NCBI RefSeq assembly: GCF_014651035.1
Contig: NZ_BMWC01000004.1
Location: 496,001-560,000, forward strand
Length of the DNA stretch: 64,000 nt
From: Streptomyces lomondensis
Lineage (GTDB): Bacteria; Actinomycetota; Actinomycetes; Streptomycetales; Streptomycetaceae
Reading direction: 5' to 3'
A program made the position numbers and the translations under genes. Positions within the stretch are counted from its first letter, which is position 1. Each line of letters starts with the position of its first letter. The notes beneath the pieces are model-generated. The model saw only the letters and a list, made by a program, of their open reading frames with translations. It searched no databases and was not told the origin of the DNA. Below are positions 51,297 through 59,784 of the stretch, in pieces.

Positions 51297-51836
51297 TCAC
51301 AGCACTCCCATCAGCGGACCGCCGGGCAGGGGCACTCCGAGCAGGTTGTTGAAGACGGTGTAGGTGACGAGGGAGAGCCCGGCCGCGATGAGCGGGTCGC
51401 GGTCGATCCTGCGGCTGCCGAGCGCGAACGCCGCGCCCCAGAACAGCAGCGCGCCCGCGATGGGAAAGCCGAGCGGCTCGATCAGCACGGCCGCGCCGAG
51501 GAACACCCCGGCGAGCAGCAGCACCGTGCGCCAGTCAGCGGGCTCGGACAGGTCGATGTCCTCACCGCCCTCGGCCTGGCCCCGGCCGCCGCGCAGCACG
51601 TCCACGGCGAGCAGCGCCGCGATCAGGAGCAGCCCCGCCCCGACCACGACCGGCACGGTCTTCGGGCCGACCGGGCCGCGCTGGGCGATGTCGACGTCCA
51701 TGGTGAGCGCGTCGGTCAGGACGAGCACGCCGAGCGCCAGCAGCAGGACGCACACGCCGAGTTCGGAGTGCTCCTTCAGCCACGAGCGCCGCTCGCCGGG
51801 CTCGACGGGGGGAATGTCGGTGGTCTGCGTCGTCAC
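51297..51836 (-). CDS. tctB: tripartite tricarboxylate transporter small membrane subunit TctB
   Basis: 179 aa from a GTG overlapping the tctC stop by 4 bp (GTGA). It has four hydrophobic helices (LGVCVLLLALGVLVLTDALT; VPVVVGAGLLLIAALLAVDV; TVLLLAGVFLGAAVLIEPLG; ALLFWGAAFAL), the usual TctB layout, with a hydrophilic insert at ~85-100. Structural partner of TctA. Confidence 0.9.
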   Translation of the reverse strand: MTTQTTDIPPVEPGERRSWLKEHSELGVCVLLLALGVLVLTDALTMDVDIAQRGPVGPKTVPVVVGAGLLLIAALLAVDVLRGGRGQAEGGEDIDLSEPADWRTVLLLAGVFLGAAVLIEPLGFPIAGALLFWGAAFALGSRRIDRDPLIAAGLSLVTYTVFNNLLGVPLPGGPLMGVL

Positions 51837-52816
51837 AGTCCCAGCTCCTTCAGCACCGAAACCACGCGCTTGTCCTCGGCGTCGAGGAACGCGCCGAACT
51901 CCTCACCGGCGAGGAAGGCGTCGTCCCAGCCGTTCTGCTCAAGGGACTTGCGCCACTCCTCCGAGTCGTGCAGCTCCTCGATCAGCCGCACGAGCTTGTC
52001 CCGCTCGCCGTCGGTCAGTCCGGGCGGGGCGACGATGCCGCGCCAGTTGGTGAAGTTCACGTCGTACCCGGACTCCTTCAGCGTGGGCGCGTCCAGCCCC
52101 TCGACGCGCTCCGGGCCGGTGACCGCGAGGAGGCGCAGCTCGCCCGCCTTGATCTGGTCCAGGTACTCGCCGACGCCGGAGACACCGAAGGCGACCTTGT
52201 TGCCGAGGATGGAGGCGAGCAGCTCGCCGCCGCCGTCGAAGGGGATGTAGTTGACCTGCTTCGGGGGGATCCCGGCGGCCCGCGCCATCAGCATCGGCGC
52301 GAGGTGGTCGGGCCCGCCGGGCGACGAGCCGCCGCCCACCGGGAGCTTGCCCGGGTTCTCCTTCCAGGCGCCGATCAGGTCGTCGATCGTCTTGTACGGG
52401 GAGTCCTTCGCGACCACCACCACGTCCTGCTCCTCGGTGAGCCGGGCGATCGGCGTGGTGTCGCCGAGCGTCTTCGGCGCGTCGTTGGAGCGGACGGCGC
52501 CCACGACCCCGAGGCCCATGGACATGGCGAGCTTGCCGTTGCCGTGCTCGCTCACCAGCCGGCTCAAGCCCACCGTGCCGCCGGCGCCGGGCAGGTTGAA
52601 CACCTCGATGTTGTGGGTGAGTCCGGCGTCCTCGGCGTTCTTCGCGGCCGTCCGGGCCGTGATGTCGTAGCCGCCGCCGGGCGTGTTGGGGACCATGAAA
52701 CGCAGGCCCGGGATCTGTGTGCCGGTCTCGGTGCCGCTGCCGGTGGTCACCAGCGGCGGTCCGACGAGCACGAGCACGGCGGCCCCGAGCAGGGCGAGGG
52801 GGGTGCGCAGGCGCAC
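51833..52816 (-). CDS. tctC: tripartite tricarboxylate transporter solute receptor TctC
   Basis: 327 aa if started at the GTG at 52816, which has AGGTGG 7 bp upstream and leads straight into the signal anchor (MRLRTPLALLGAAVLVLVGP). The receptor has FMVPNTPGGGYDITARTAAK, the diagnostic substrate loop, NLPGAGGTVGL, and PVGGGSSPGGPDHLAPMLMA. It is probably membrane-tethered outside the cell and delivers carboxylates to TctAB. First gene of the operon. No TctDE two-component system, the usual regulator, is adjacent. Confidence 0.92.
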   Translation of the reverse strand: MRLRTPLALLGAAVLVLVGPPLVTTGSGTETGTQIPGLRFMVPNTPGGGYDITARTAAKNAEDAGLTHNIEVFNLPGAGGTVGLSRLVSEHGNGKLAMSMGLGVVGAVRSNDAPKTLGDTTPIARLTEEQDVVVVAKDSPYKTIDDLIGAWKENPGKLPVGGGSSPGGPDHLAPMLMARAAGIPPKQVNYIPFDGGGELLASILGNKVAFGVSGVGEYLDQIKAGELRLLAVTGPERVEGLDAPTLKESGYDVNFTNWRGIVAPPGLTDGERDKLVRLIEELHDSEEWRKSLEQNGWDDAFLAGEEFGAFLDAEDKRVVSVLKELGL

Positions 52817-53000
52817 GAGTGCCACCACCTGTCGGTACGTCGATGCGGGTAGGTAAAGGCCCTGTGGGGGAGGGTGACGTGGGCCACATGGTGCCCGCCC
52901 GCCGACGAGCTGTCTCGCTTGCGGAACCAACGGAGGTTTTGGTCTTTGCGGTCGCCGGCGCGGGCCCCGGCGGCATGAGCTCCGGGGCCGCGAACGGCGC

Positions 53001-53040
53001 GACGCCGAGGCGGGGTGCTCGTGCCGGCCGCCTCGGCGTC
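53001..53040. terminator. hairpin terminator after the PQQ-propeller gene
   Basis: GACGCCGAGGCGG (53001-53013) pairs perfectly with 53028-53040 around a 14-nt loop, 10 bp past the stop of the minus-strand gene at 53051. It separates that gene from tctC. Confidence 0.75.
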
Positions 53041-53050
53041 GTCCGTGTGC

Positions 53051-54313
53051 TCAGTCCCCGAACGCGGTCAGGACCCCGTTCTGCCCGGGTGCGAACACGC
53101 GGCCGCCCGCGGTCGCGATGCCGGGGTTGACCCAGCCCCGCCAGTCCTCCTCCGCGAGCACGTTCTCCATCGGGTGCGGCTCCGCCCACAGCCGGTGGGA
53201 CCAGACGACGGCGCCGGTGCGCTCGTTCAGGACCACCAGCTTGCCGTTGCCGTCCTGGACGTACACGTGACCGCCCGCGACGAGACGCACGGTGGCCGCC
53301 TGGCGCGGGCTGGTGTAGCTCCAGGCGGGCTGGTACGTCGTCGTGCTGAGCGCCTTCACGACGCCCCGGTGGGCCACGTAGACCCGGCCCGGTCCGAACG
53401 CGGGCGTGGCGTCGGCGGGGAAGGAGCGCAGGACGGCGCCGGTGTTCTGGTCGTACGCCACGGTCCGCTCGTCGTCGGCGGCCGAGCTGCGCAGCCAGAG
53501 CGCCCCGGCGCCGCGCGCGATCGGGTTGCCGCCGCGCGCGGTCAGGTCGGGCACGTCGTAGCGGCGCAGTTCCCGGCCGGTGCTCCGGTCCAGGAGCTGG
53601 AAGGAGTAGTTGTCGAAGCCGAACCACACGCCGAGGTCGTCGACGACGACCGGCGAGATGCCCCAGTCGACGAGCGGGGCCCGCCACAGCTCCGCTCCGT
53701 CGCTCGCGCGCAGTGCCAGGGCCGTACCGCGGCCGTCCTGGGTGTACAGGACGCCGTCGTACCACGTCGGCGGGTACTCGCAGATGCCGGATCCGATGCT
53801 GTGGGACCACCGCTGCCGGCCCGTCGCCGGGTCCCAGGCGGTCACCACGCCCCTGCCGGTCTGGGTGTAGAGCAGTCCGCCGCCGTAGGACAGCGTGGCC
53901 TTGGGGTCGTTGTCGGCGATCAGGCGCTGGGGCCACAGTCTCTTGCCGGTGGCCGCGTCCAGGCCGACGAGTTCCATGCGCGGGCCGCCGGTCTCGTCCT
54001 CTCCCACCGCGTTGACCACCACGAAGACCTTCCCGCCGACCGCCACCGGCGCGGACACGGCCGAGCCCAGGTCGGCCGACCAGAGCCTGGTGAACGGCGG
54101 GGCCGCCGTGGCCTTGGCGACGAAGCTGTCGTGACGGCCGTTGGCGCGGTACCCCAGTGTGGCGTCCGCCGGATCCGTGGTCGCCGTCGCCGTCGCGGGC
54201 GCGGGTGCCGCGGTCGCCGCGCCGCCGGGGCCGACGCCGACGGCCAGGACCGCCAGGGCCGTCGCCACCACGCAGCCCGATCTGCTCCGGACGCGTCTCG
54301 CCGTGCTGCCCAT
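53051..54313 (-). CDS. secreted PQQ-like beta-propeller protein
   Basis: 420 aa. The ATG follows GAGGGGGG; a signal peptide (VVATALAVLAVGVGPGGAAT) is cleaved near residue 35. The mature protein is made of repeated propeller blades with the consensus AxDGxxLWR/W: GLDAATGKRLWPQRL, AWDPATGRQRWSHS, ALRASDGAELWRAPL, LLDRSTGRELRRYDV, VLNERTGAVVWSHRL, about seven blades. There are no obvious PQQ-binding residues, so it is more likely a binding or scaffold propeller than a dehydrogenase. It is divergent from the hemerythrin gene and has its own terminator. Confidence 0.88.
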   Translation of the reverse strand: MGSTARRVRSRSGCVVATALAVLAVGVGPGGAATAAPAPATATATTDPADATLGYRANGRHDSFVAKATAAPPFTRLWSADLGSAVSAPVAVGGKVFVVVNAVGEDETGGPRMELVGLDAATGKRLWPQRLIADNDPKATLSYGGGLLYTQTGRGVVTAWDPATGRQRWSHSIGSGICEYPPTWYDGVLYTQDGRGTALALRASDGAELWRAPLVDWGISPVVVDDLGVWFGFDNYSFQLLDRSTGRELRRYDVPDLTARGGNPIARGAGALWLRSSAADDERTVAYDQNTGAVLRSFPADATPAFGPGRVYVAHRGVVKALSTTTYQPAWSYTSPRQAATVRLVAGGHVYVQDGNGKLVVLNERTGAVVWSHRLWAEPHPMENVLAEEDWRGWVNPGIATAGGRVFAPGQNGVLTAFGD

Positions 54314-54452
54314 GAAACCCCCCTCGGGTCGGATGGAGCGGCCGGTGCACCGGCCGCCCCTTCGATTACCCGCAGGGTGCGGAGCAACCCCTGATCGGAA
54401 TGGGGTACAGGAAAATGGCCCGATTCTCTCGTACGAAAGGCGTTCCTCCGCC

Positions 54453-54944
54453 ATGGCCGATACACAGGACGTCGTCGAACTCATCCTCCGGGACCACCGG
54501 CGCATGGAGGACCTCTTCCGCCGGATGCGGAGCGTCGAAGCCGACCGGTCGGGCGCGCTGCGGGAGTTCTCGGACCTGCTGATCGCGCACGCGCTGGCCG
54601 AGGAGGCCAAGGTCTACCCGGCGCTCAAGCGGTACAAGAACATCGACGACGAAGAGGTCGAGCACGGCGAGCACGAGCACGACGAGGGCAACAAGGCCCT
54701 CCTGGAACTCCTCCAGGTCGAGGAGGTCGGCTCCGACGAGTGGGACGAGAAGCTCGAGGAGCTGGTGGGGGCCGTCACCCACCACGCCGACGAGGAGGAG
54801 CGCACCATCCTCAACGGCGCGCGCGAGAACGTGGCGATGGAGCGGCGCGAGGAGCTGGGCCGGGCGTTCTGGCAGGAGCGCGAGCGGCAGCTGAAGGCCG
54901 GCTGCGGTTCCGTGGACCACGTGCGCAAGATCGTCGAGTCGTGA
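54453..54944 (+). CDS. hemerythrin-like HHE domain protein
   Basis: 163 aa beginning MADTQDVVELILRDHRRMED. Iron-ligand candidates fit the HHE pattern: H15 in LRDHRRME, H46 with E50 in IAHALAEEAKVYPALK, the HGEHEHDEG cluster, and HHADEEERTILNGA near residue 112. The four-helix bundle would bind a di-iron centre for oxygen or nitric oxide sensing or storage. Cytoplasmic. Monocistronic, followed by a strong bidirectional terminator. An AAAGG ribosome site lies 12 bp before the ATG. Confidence 0.92.
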   Translation: MADTQDVVELILRDHRRMEDLFRRMRSVEADRSGALREFSDLLIAHALAEEAKVYPALKRYKNIDDEEVEHGEHEHDEGNKALLELLQVEEVGSDEWDEKLEELVGAVTHHADEEERTILNGARENVAMERREELGRAFWQERERQLKAGCGSVDHVRKIVES

Positions 54945-54978
54945 GGGGTGCGGGTCGGTCCTGATACCGCCGCTGTGA

Positions 54979-55015
54979 CACTGGAGCCCGGACCGCACCG
55001 GTCCGGGCTCCAGTG
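54979..55015. terminator. bidirectional hairpin terminator
   Basis: A perfect 17-bp stem (54979-54995 with 54999-55015) with a 3-nt CAC loop starts CACTGGAGCCCGGACCG. It lies between the convergent hemerythrin and secreted peptidase genes, whose stops are 34 bp and 5 bp away, and serves both. Confidence 0.85.
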
Positions 55016-55019
55016 CCGG

Positions 55020-56573
55020 CTATCGGCTGGCTCGTGCCGCGCAGTCGAGGTCCCGCGCCGGCAGGCGGCCCGTGGCCAGGTAGGAGTTGACCGCCTCGTC
55101 GACACACGGCACGCCGTAGACGCCGTACACCGCGTGCTGGTCCGCGCCGCGCAGGGTGACCAGGCGCGAGGAGGGCCACATGGCGCGCACCGCCTTCGCG
55201 CTGTCGTAGTAGGTGCGCGGGTCTCCGGTGGCGTTGACGAGCAGCGCGGGCAGGTCGTCGCGGACCGTGGTCGGGCGTTCCCGCGGCCCGTCCCAGAAGG
55301 CGCAGGGGTTGAGGTTGTGGGTCACGGGCGCGAACAGCGGATCCTGCGCCCGGGTGCGCTGGACGTCACGCCAGTAGACCTCCGGGTCGCGCGGGGCCGC
55401 GCCGTCGCCGCACAGGATCGCCGTCTGCACGCTGCCGTAGTGCGACTCGGTATCGGTGAGCACGAAGTCGAGCACCCCGGCGAGCCAGGGGGACGGTGTG
55501 ACCCGCTGTCCCCGAGAGGCCCGCAGCATGTCCCGCATCCCCTGCGCGAACTCGCCGTAGGCCACGTCGTTGTGCTGCGACAGGCCGTTGAAGACGACGA
55601 TCGGCATCACGTGCCCGTCCACCCGGTGGTCGCCGAGCCGCAGCGGGGACCGGGCGGCGGCCCGGCGCACCCGCTCCACGGCCGCCAGCACCTCACCGCG
55701 CGTCCGGCCCAGGCCGTACGTCGTGTCGCGGGCGGCGGCCCAGGAGGCCCAGCCCTGAAGCGCCCGGCGGTTGGCCCGCTCGGACCCCATCAGCAGCCGG
55801 GGGCCGTAGCGCTCCGGATCGATCACCCCGTCCAGGACGACCCGGTCGGTGCGGCCGGGGAACATCGTGGCGTACACCTCGCCCAGGTAACTGCCGTACG
55901 AGTAGCCCAGGTAGGAGATCCGCCGCTCGCCGAGCGCGGCCCGGATCACGTCCATGTCGCGCGCGGTGTTGCGGGTGGTGACATGGGGGAGCACTCCGCC
56001 GGCGTTCTTCCGGCAGCGCTCGGCGAGGTCCTTGGAGAAGGCGGCCGTGCGATCGAAGCCGGCCCGGTCCTCACCGGGTCCGCGGAAGGCCGAGCCGGTC
56101 GGCCAGCGGCAGTCCAGCGGTGTGCTGCGGCCCACGAAACGGGGGTCCACCCCCACCACGTCGTAGCGCGCGCCGACGTCCTTCATCGCCTTGCGCACCC
56201 ACGGCGGGTCCCCGAGCGTCTGCCCGCCCGGTCCGCCGCCGTTGAGCAGCAGCGGGCCGACGCGGCGGCCGGTGTCGGTGGCGCGGATCCGCGAGATCGC
56301 GACGGTGATCGTACGGCCGCCGGGGTCCGCGTAGTCCAGCGGCACGGTCACGTCGGCGCAGCGGGCGCCGGCCTGCTCCAGTTCCTTGCCGGTGGTGTCG
56401 TCCGGGCCGAGCACGCAGCTCTGCCAGGTGAGGCGCTGGTGGTGGTAGCGGGCGAGGGGGTCGGGGGCCGCATCGGCCGGGCCGGCCGTGGCGGGTAACG
56501 CGGTGAAGGTGAGTGCGGCGGCCGTCAGGGCGAGGGCGGCTCGTCTCGCGGTTCCCGAGAAGCGGGATAACAC
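55020..56573 (-). CDS. secreted Tap-like alpha/beta hydrolase (S33 peptidase family)
   Basis: 517 aa from a GTG preceded by AAAGGACACC. The signal peptide (RRAALALTAAALTFTALPAT) is cut near residue 35. The family landmarks are LLLNGGGPGGQTL (oxyanion loop), VGVDPRFVGRSTPLDC, and the nucleophile elbow GYSYGSYLGE; a C-terminal Tap domain gives LPALLVNATGDPRTYYDSAK and the histidine in LRGADQHAVYG. It resembles the Streptomyces tripeptidyl aminopeptidase and SlpD/E mycelium-associated proteases. Conserved cysteines (DLDCAARASR end) suggest disulfides. Monocistronic. Confidence 0.9.
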   Translation of the reverse strand: MLSRFSGTARRAALALTAAALTFTALPATAGPADAAPDPLARYHHQRLTWQSCVLGPDDTTGKELEQAGARCADVTVPLDYADPGGRTITVAISRIRATDTGRRVGPLLLNGGGPGGQTLGDPPWVRKAMKDVGARYDVVGVDPRFVGRSTPLDCRWPTGSAFRGPGEDRAGFDRTAAFSKDLAERCRKNAGGVLPHVTTRNTARDMDVIRAALGERRISYLGYSYGSYLGEVYATMFPGRTDRVVLDGVIDPERYGPRLLMGSERANRRALQGWASWAAARDTTYGLGRTRGEVLAAVERVRRAAARSPLRLGDHRVDGHVMPIVVFNGLSQHNDVAYGEFAQGMRDMLRASRGQRVTPSPWLAGVLDFVLTDTESHYGSVQTAILCGDGAAPRDPEVYWRDVQRTRAQDPLFAPVTHNLNPCAFWDGPRERPTTVRDDLPALLVNATGDPRTYYDSAKAVRAMWPSSRLVTLRGADQHAVYGVYGVPCVDEAVNSYLATGRLPARDLDCAARASR

Positions 56574-56823
56574 GGCTGGGTGTCCTTTCTGTCGCCGATG
56601 TCCCCCTCGATGCGCGGCAGGGACATGCCCGAGAGGGGTGCGGTGTGACAGAACGCTAGGGACGGGTCGCCGTCCGATCACTCCGGCTGGCGGCCGCTTC
56701 GAGGTGGGGCCAACCCCAGGGAGAAAGCGGGGGAACGCCGTTTCCGTGGTCAGGGCACCAATCGGAAACTCCGCCCCAAGCTGGGAGAACACACGGCAGA
56801 CCTTGTGCAGGTCGGTGCAGGGG
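56574..56823. other. intergenic region upstream of peptidase and oxidoreductase operons
   Basis: Part of a 341-bp divergent gap. It holds the promoter region of the minus-strand peptidase, but I cannot fix its boxes; no gene or repeat is seen. The promoter of the plus-strand operon begins at 56824. Confidence 0.5.
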
Positions 56824-56877
56824 GGTTGTCCAGACATTCTCTCGCGCCTAGGGTCACCTTCCGAGTGCAAGCGCTTT
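56824..56877 (+). promoter_or_regulatory. promoter and LacI-type operator of the oxidoreductase/ABC operon
   Basis: TTGTCC (56824-56829) and TAGGGT (56847-56852) are 17 bp apart. Downstream, TGCAAGCGCTTTCC (56864-56877) contains the palindrome AAGCGCTT, a classic LacI-family operator core; in reverse it reads GAAAGCGCTT, related to GAAAGCGTTT at 43155. It would block elongation or initiation when bound. Confidence 0.6.
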
Positions 56878-56914
56878 CCAAGCGTGTGTCCGCCGGCCGT
56901 CCGAGGAGCGCCGC

Positions 56915-58039
56915 ATGTCCGTGTCCCCAGGGTCTCCCACCCGCCGCCGCGTGGCCGTCGTCGGCACCGGAGCCATCGTCGGCGGCAGCCACCTGCCCGC
57001 GCTGCGGGCCCACTCCGACCGGGTGGAGCTGGTCGCCGCCGTCGACGTGGACCAGGAGCGGCTCGACGCGTTCCGGGAGCTGGCCGGCGGCGAGGTCGCC
57101 GGGTACACCTCGGTGGACGCGATGCTGGACGCCGTACGCCCCGACCTGGTCCTGATCGGCACGCCGCCCTCCCTGCACCGGGACCAGACGGTGGCCGCGC
57201 TCAAGGCCGGTGCCTGGGTGCTGTGCGAGAAGCCGCTCACGCTGTCGCTCGCCGAGTACGACGAGATCGCCGCCGCCGAGGAGGCCTCGGGCGCCTACGC
57301 GGCGGTCGTCTTCCAGCACCGCTACGGCTCCGGCGCCGTGCACGCCCACGAACTGATCACCGGCGGCGAGCTGGGCGCCCCGCTGGTCGCGCACTGCCAG
57401 ACGACCTGGCACCGGGACGCGGCGTACTACGCGGTGCCGTGGCGCGGCAAGTGGGCCAGCGAGGGCGGCGGCCCGACCATGGGCCACGGCATCCACCAGT
57501 ACGACCTGCTGCTGCACCTGCTCGGCGAGTGGGAGGAGATCAGGGCGATGGCGGCCCGGCTCGTCCACGACACCGAGAGCGAGGACGTCTCCACCGCCCT
57601 GGTGCGTTTCCGGAGCGGAGCCCTCGCCACGGTCGTCAACAGCGTGCTCTCCCCGGACGAGGTGAGCCGGATCCGCATCGACTGCGCGGACGCCACGGTC
57701 GAACTCACCCACCTGTACGGCCACAGCAACGACAGCTGGGTGTACACCCCCGCCCCGCACGTCGCCTCCGACCGCGCCATCGCCTGGCGCACCCCCGCGA
57801 ACGACGTGCCGAGCTCGCACACGGCCCAGCTCGGCGCGCTCCTCGACGCCTACGACACCGGTACCCGACCACCGGGCAGCGGCCGGGACGCCCGCGCCAC
57901 GCTGGAGTTCGCCGCCGCCCTGTACAAGGCGGCGTTCACCGGCCGCTCGGTGCACGCGGGGGAGATCGTCCCCGGCGACCCCTTCTACGAGGCCATGCAC
58001 GGCGAGTACCCCGACTGGGCCCCCAAGGAGCGCGCATGA
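56915..58039 (+). CDS. Gfo/Idh/MocA family NAD(P)-dependent oxidoreductase
   Basis: 374 aa. The Rossmann motif VAVVGTGAIVGGSHLPALRA opens the protein; GTPPSLHRDQTVAALKAGAW and VLCEKPLTLS give the EKP motif with the catalytic-type lysine. The second domain (GGGPTMGHGIHQYDLLLHLL) carries the conserved histidine. It likely oxidises a sugar or cyclitol hydroxyl. First gene of a seven-gene operon; its stop overlaps the next start by 4 bp (ATGA). Confidence 0.92.
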   Translation: MSVSPGSPTRRRVAVVGTGAIVGGSHLPALRAHSDRVELVAAVDVDQERLDAFRELAGGEVAGYTSVDAMLDAVRPDLVLIGTPPSLHRDQTVAALKAGAWVLCEKPLTLSLAEYDEIAAAEEASGAYAAVVFQHRYGSGAVHAHELITGGELGAPLVAHCQTTWHRDAAYYAVPWRGKWASEGGGPTMGHGIHQYDLLLHLLGEWEEIRAMAARLVHDTESEDVSTALVRFRSGALATVVNSVLSPDEVSRIRIDCADATVELTHLYGHSNDSWVYTPAPHVASDRAIAWRTPANDVPSSHTAQLGALLDAYDTGTRPPGSGRDARATLEFAAALYKAAFTGRSVHAGEIVPGDPFYEAMHGEYPDWAPKERA

Positions 58040-58962
58040 GCATCCGCGTCACCCACACCCACGGCGAGGACATCGCCGTCACGGCGGCGAACGGCACGGA
58101 GATCCTCCGCTACGTCTACCGTCCCGACCCGGATCCCTTCGAGTCCCGCAAGCCGTACGCCCATCCCGTGCGCACCCTGTCCGGCCGCACGGTCACCGGC
58201 TACCGCCCGAACGACCACCGCTGGCACAAGGGCCTGCAGATGACCGCGAGCCATCTGTCTGGCCAGAACTTCTGGGGCGGCAACTGCTACGTCCACGGTC
58301 AGGGTTACCTGCCCCTGCCGGAGCGGGTCGGCTCGATGCGGCACGACGGCTTCTCCGCGTTCACCGTCGAGGAGGACCGCCTCTCCTTCACCGAGGACCT
58401 CACCTGGATCGAGAACGGCGGCGCGGAGTGGGCGCGCGAGGTGCGGGGGCTGACCGTGCACTCGGTGGACGAGGAGACCGGCGCCTGGGCCCTCGACTGG
58501 TCGATCCGGCTCACCAACACCCGTTCCGAGCCCCTGGCCTTCGGCTCCCCGACCACCGCGGGCCGTGAGATGGCCGGCTACACCGGACTCCAGTGGCGCG
58601 GCCCGCGCGACTTCACCGGCGGCACGGTCTTCGCCCCGGGCACCGACGCCGACGCGGGCAAGCTGATGGGCACCCAGGGCCCGTGGCTCGCGTTCACCAC
58701 CGAGCACGACGACGTCGACGGCCACTCCACGCTCGTCTTCGCGCACGCGCCCGAGAACCTGGACGAGACGTCCGCGATCCACGAGTCGCACTGGTTCGTC
58801 CGCTCCGAGCCCTTCCCGACGGTCGCCTTCTCCTGGGCGTTCTTCGAGGAGTTCGAGCTGCCGCCGGGCGAGTCCTTCGGCTACCGCTACCGCATCGTCG
58901 TCGCCGACGGCGCCTGGGACCGCGACCGGGTCGGCACCTACCTGGAGGGCCTGCCGTGGTGA
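58036..58962 (+). CDS. DUF6807 (PmoA-like) family protein
   Basis: 308 aa. Residues 30-95 contain YVYRPDPDPFESRKPYAHPV and NDHRWHKGLQMTASHLSGQN, conserved in the DUF6807 family, often labelled PmoA although unrelated to methane oxidation. Several histidines (HPV, NDHRWH, HESHW) could form a metal site. Beta-rich, cytoplasmic, function unknown. Genes of this family recur beside Gfo/Idh oxidoreductases in sugar loci, as here. It overlaps both neighbours by 4 bp. Confidence 0.85.
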   Translation: MSIRVTHTHGEDIAVTAANGTEILRYVYRPDPDPFESRKPYAHPVRTLSGRTVTGYRPNDHRWHKGLQMTASHLSGQNFWGGNCYVHGQGYLPLPERVGSMRHDGFSAFTVEEDRLSFTEDLTWIENGGAEWAREVRGLTVHSVDEETGAWALDWSIRLTNTRSEPLAFGSPTTAGREMAGYTGLQWRGPRDFTGGTVFAPGTDADAGKLMGTQGPWLAFTTEHDDVDGHSTLVFAHAPENLDETSAIHESHWFVRSEPFPTVAFSWAFFEEFELPPGESFGYRYRIVVADGAWDRDRVGTYLEGLPW

Positions 58963-59717
58963 GCGAACCGAAGCCGGCTCTTCCGCACCCGCTGCCCGGA
59001 GCGGTCGGCCTGTCCCATCTGAGCGCCTACGACTGGGAGGCCGCCGACGGCGTCTGCGGCGGCAGCCCCCATCTGCACCTGGTGTGCACGGAGGCGTACG
59101 TCGTCACCGGCGGCCGGGGCGCGGTGCAGACGCTGAGCCCCGACGGCTACCGGGACATCCCCCTCGCGGCCGGCTCCATCGCCTGGTTCACCCCGGGCAC
59201 CGTGCACCGCATGGTGCAGGGCGGCGATCTGCGCATCACCGTGCTGATGCAGAACAGCGGCCTGCCCGAGGCCGGGGACGCCGTGTTCACCTTCCCGCCC
59301 GAGGTGCTCGCCGACCCCGAGAGGTACGCGGCGGCGGCCACACTCCCGCCCGGCACGGGGGAGGACACCGCGGCGGCGGCCCGGCGCCGCAGGGACCTCG
59401 CCGTCGAGGGCTACCTCGCCCTGCGCGAGGCGCTCGTCGCCGGGGACAACGGCCCCTACCGGGAGTTCCAGCGGGCCGCCGCCCGCATCGTGCGCGACAA
59501 GGTGCCCACCTGGCGCGCCCTGTGGCGGGCGGGCGCCCTGGCCACCGCCGAACGCACCGGCGCCCAGCTCGACGCGCTGGCCGAGGGCGATCCCGCCTAC
59601 CTCGGCGAGGCCACCGCCCACGAGGCCGCGCCCACCCGGCTCGGCGGCTTCGGCATGTGCGGCCGGCGGGACGAGTACAACCTGCCCGGGACGACGCTGC
59701 CGTACCAGGAGGAGTAG
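58959..59717 (+). CDS. cupin-domain protein
   Basis: 252 aa from a GTG overlapping the previous stop (GTGA). The cupin motifs are visible: SPHLHLVCTEAYVVTGGRGA (histidines and a glutamate) and GSIAWFTPGTVHRMVQGGD (second histidine). The C-terminal ~120 residues are helical (AAARRRRDLAVEGYLALREA; AAARIVRDKVPTWRALWRAG) without a known motif. It may be a sugar-binding or isomerase enzyme acting with the oxidoreductase. The AGGAG site of the binding protein gene follows. Confidence 0.85.
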   Translation: MSEPKPALPHPLPGAVGLSHLSAYDWEAADGVCGGSPHLHLVCTEAYVVTGGRGAVQTLSPDGYRDIPLAAGSIAWFTPGTVHRMVQGGDLRITVLMQNSGLPEAGDAVFTFPPEVLADPERYAAAATLPPGTGEDTAAAARRRRDLAVEGYLALREALVAGDNGPYREFQRAAARIVRDKVPTWRALWRAGALATAERTGAQLDALAEGDPAYLGEATAHEAAPTRLGGFGMCGRRDEYNLPGTTLPYQEE

Positions 59718-59784
59718 CCGCACACCGAGCGAGGGGGGACCTGGGGGGTCTCGACCCATCTCCGAGGAGAGGAGTGACCTCGGC

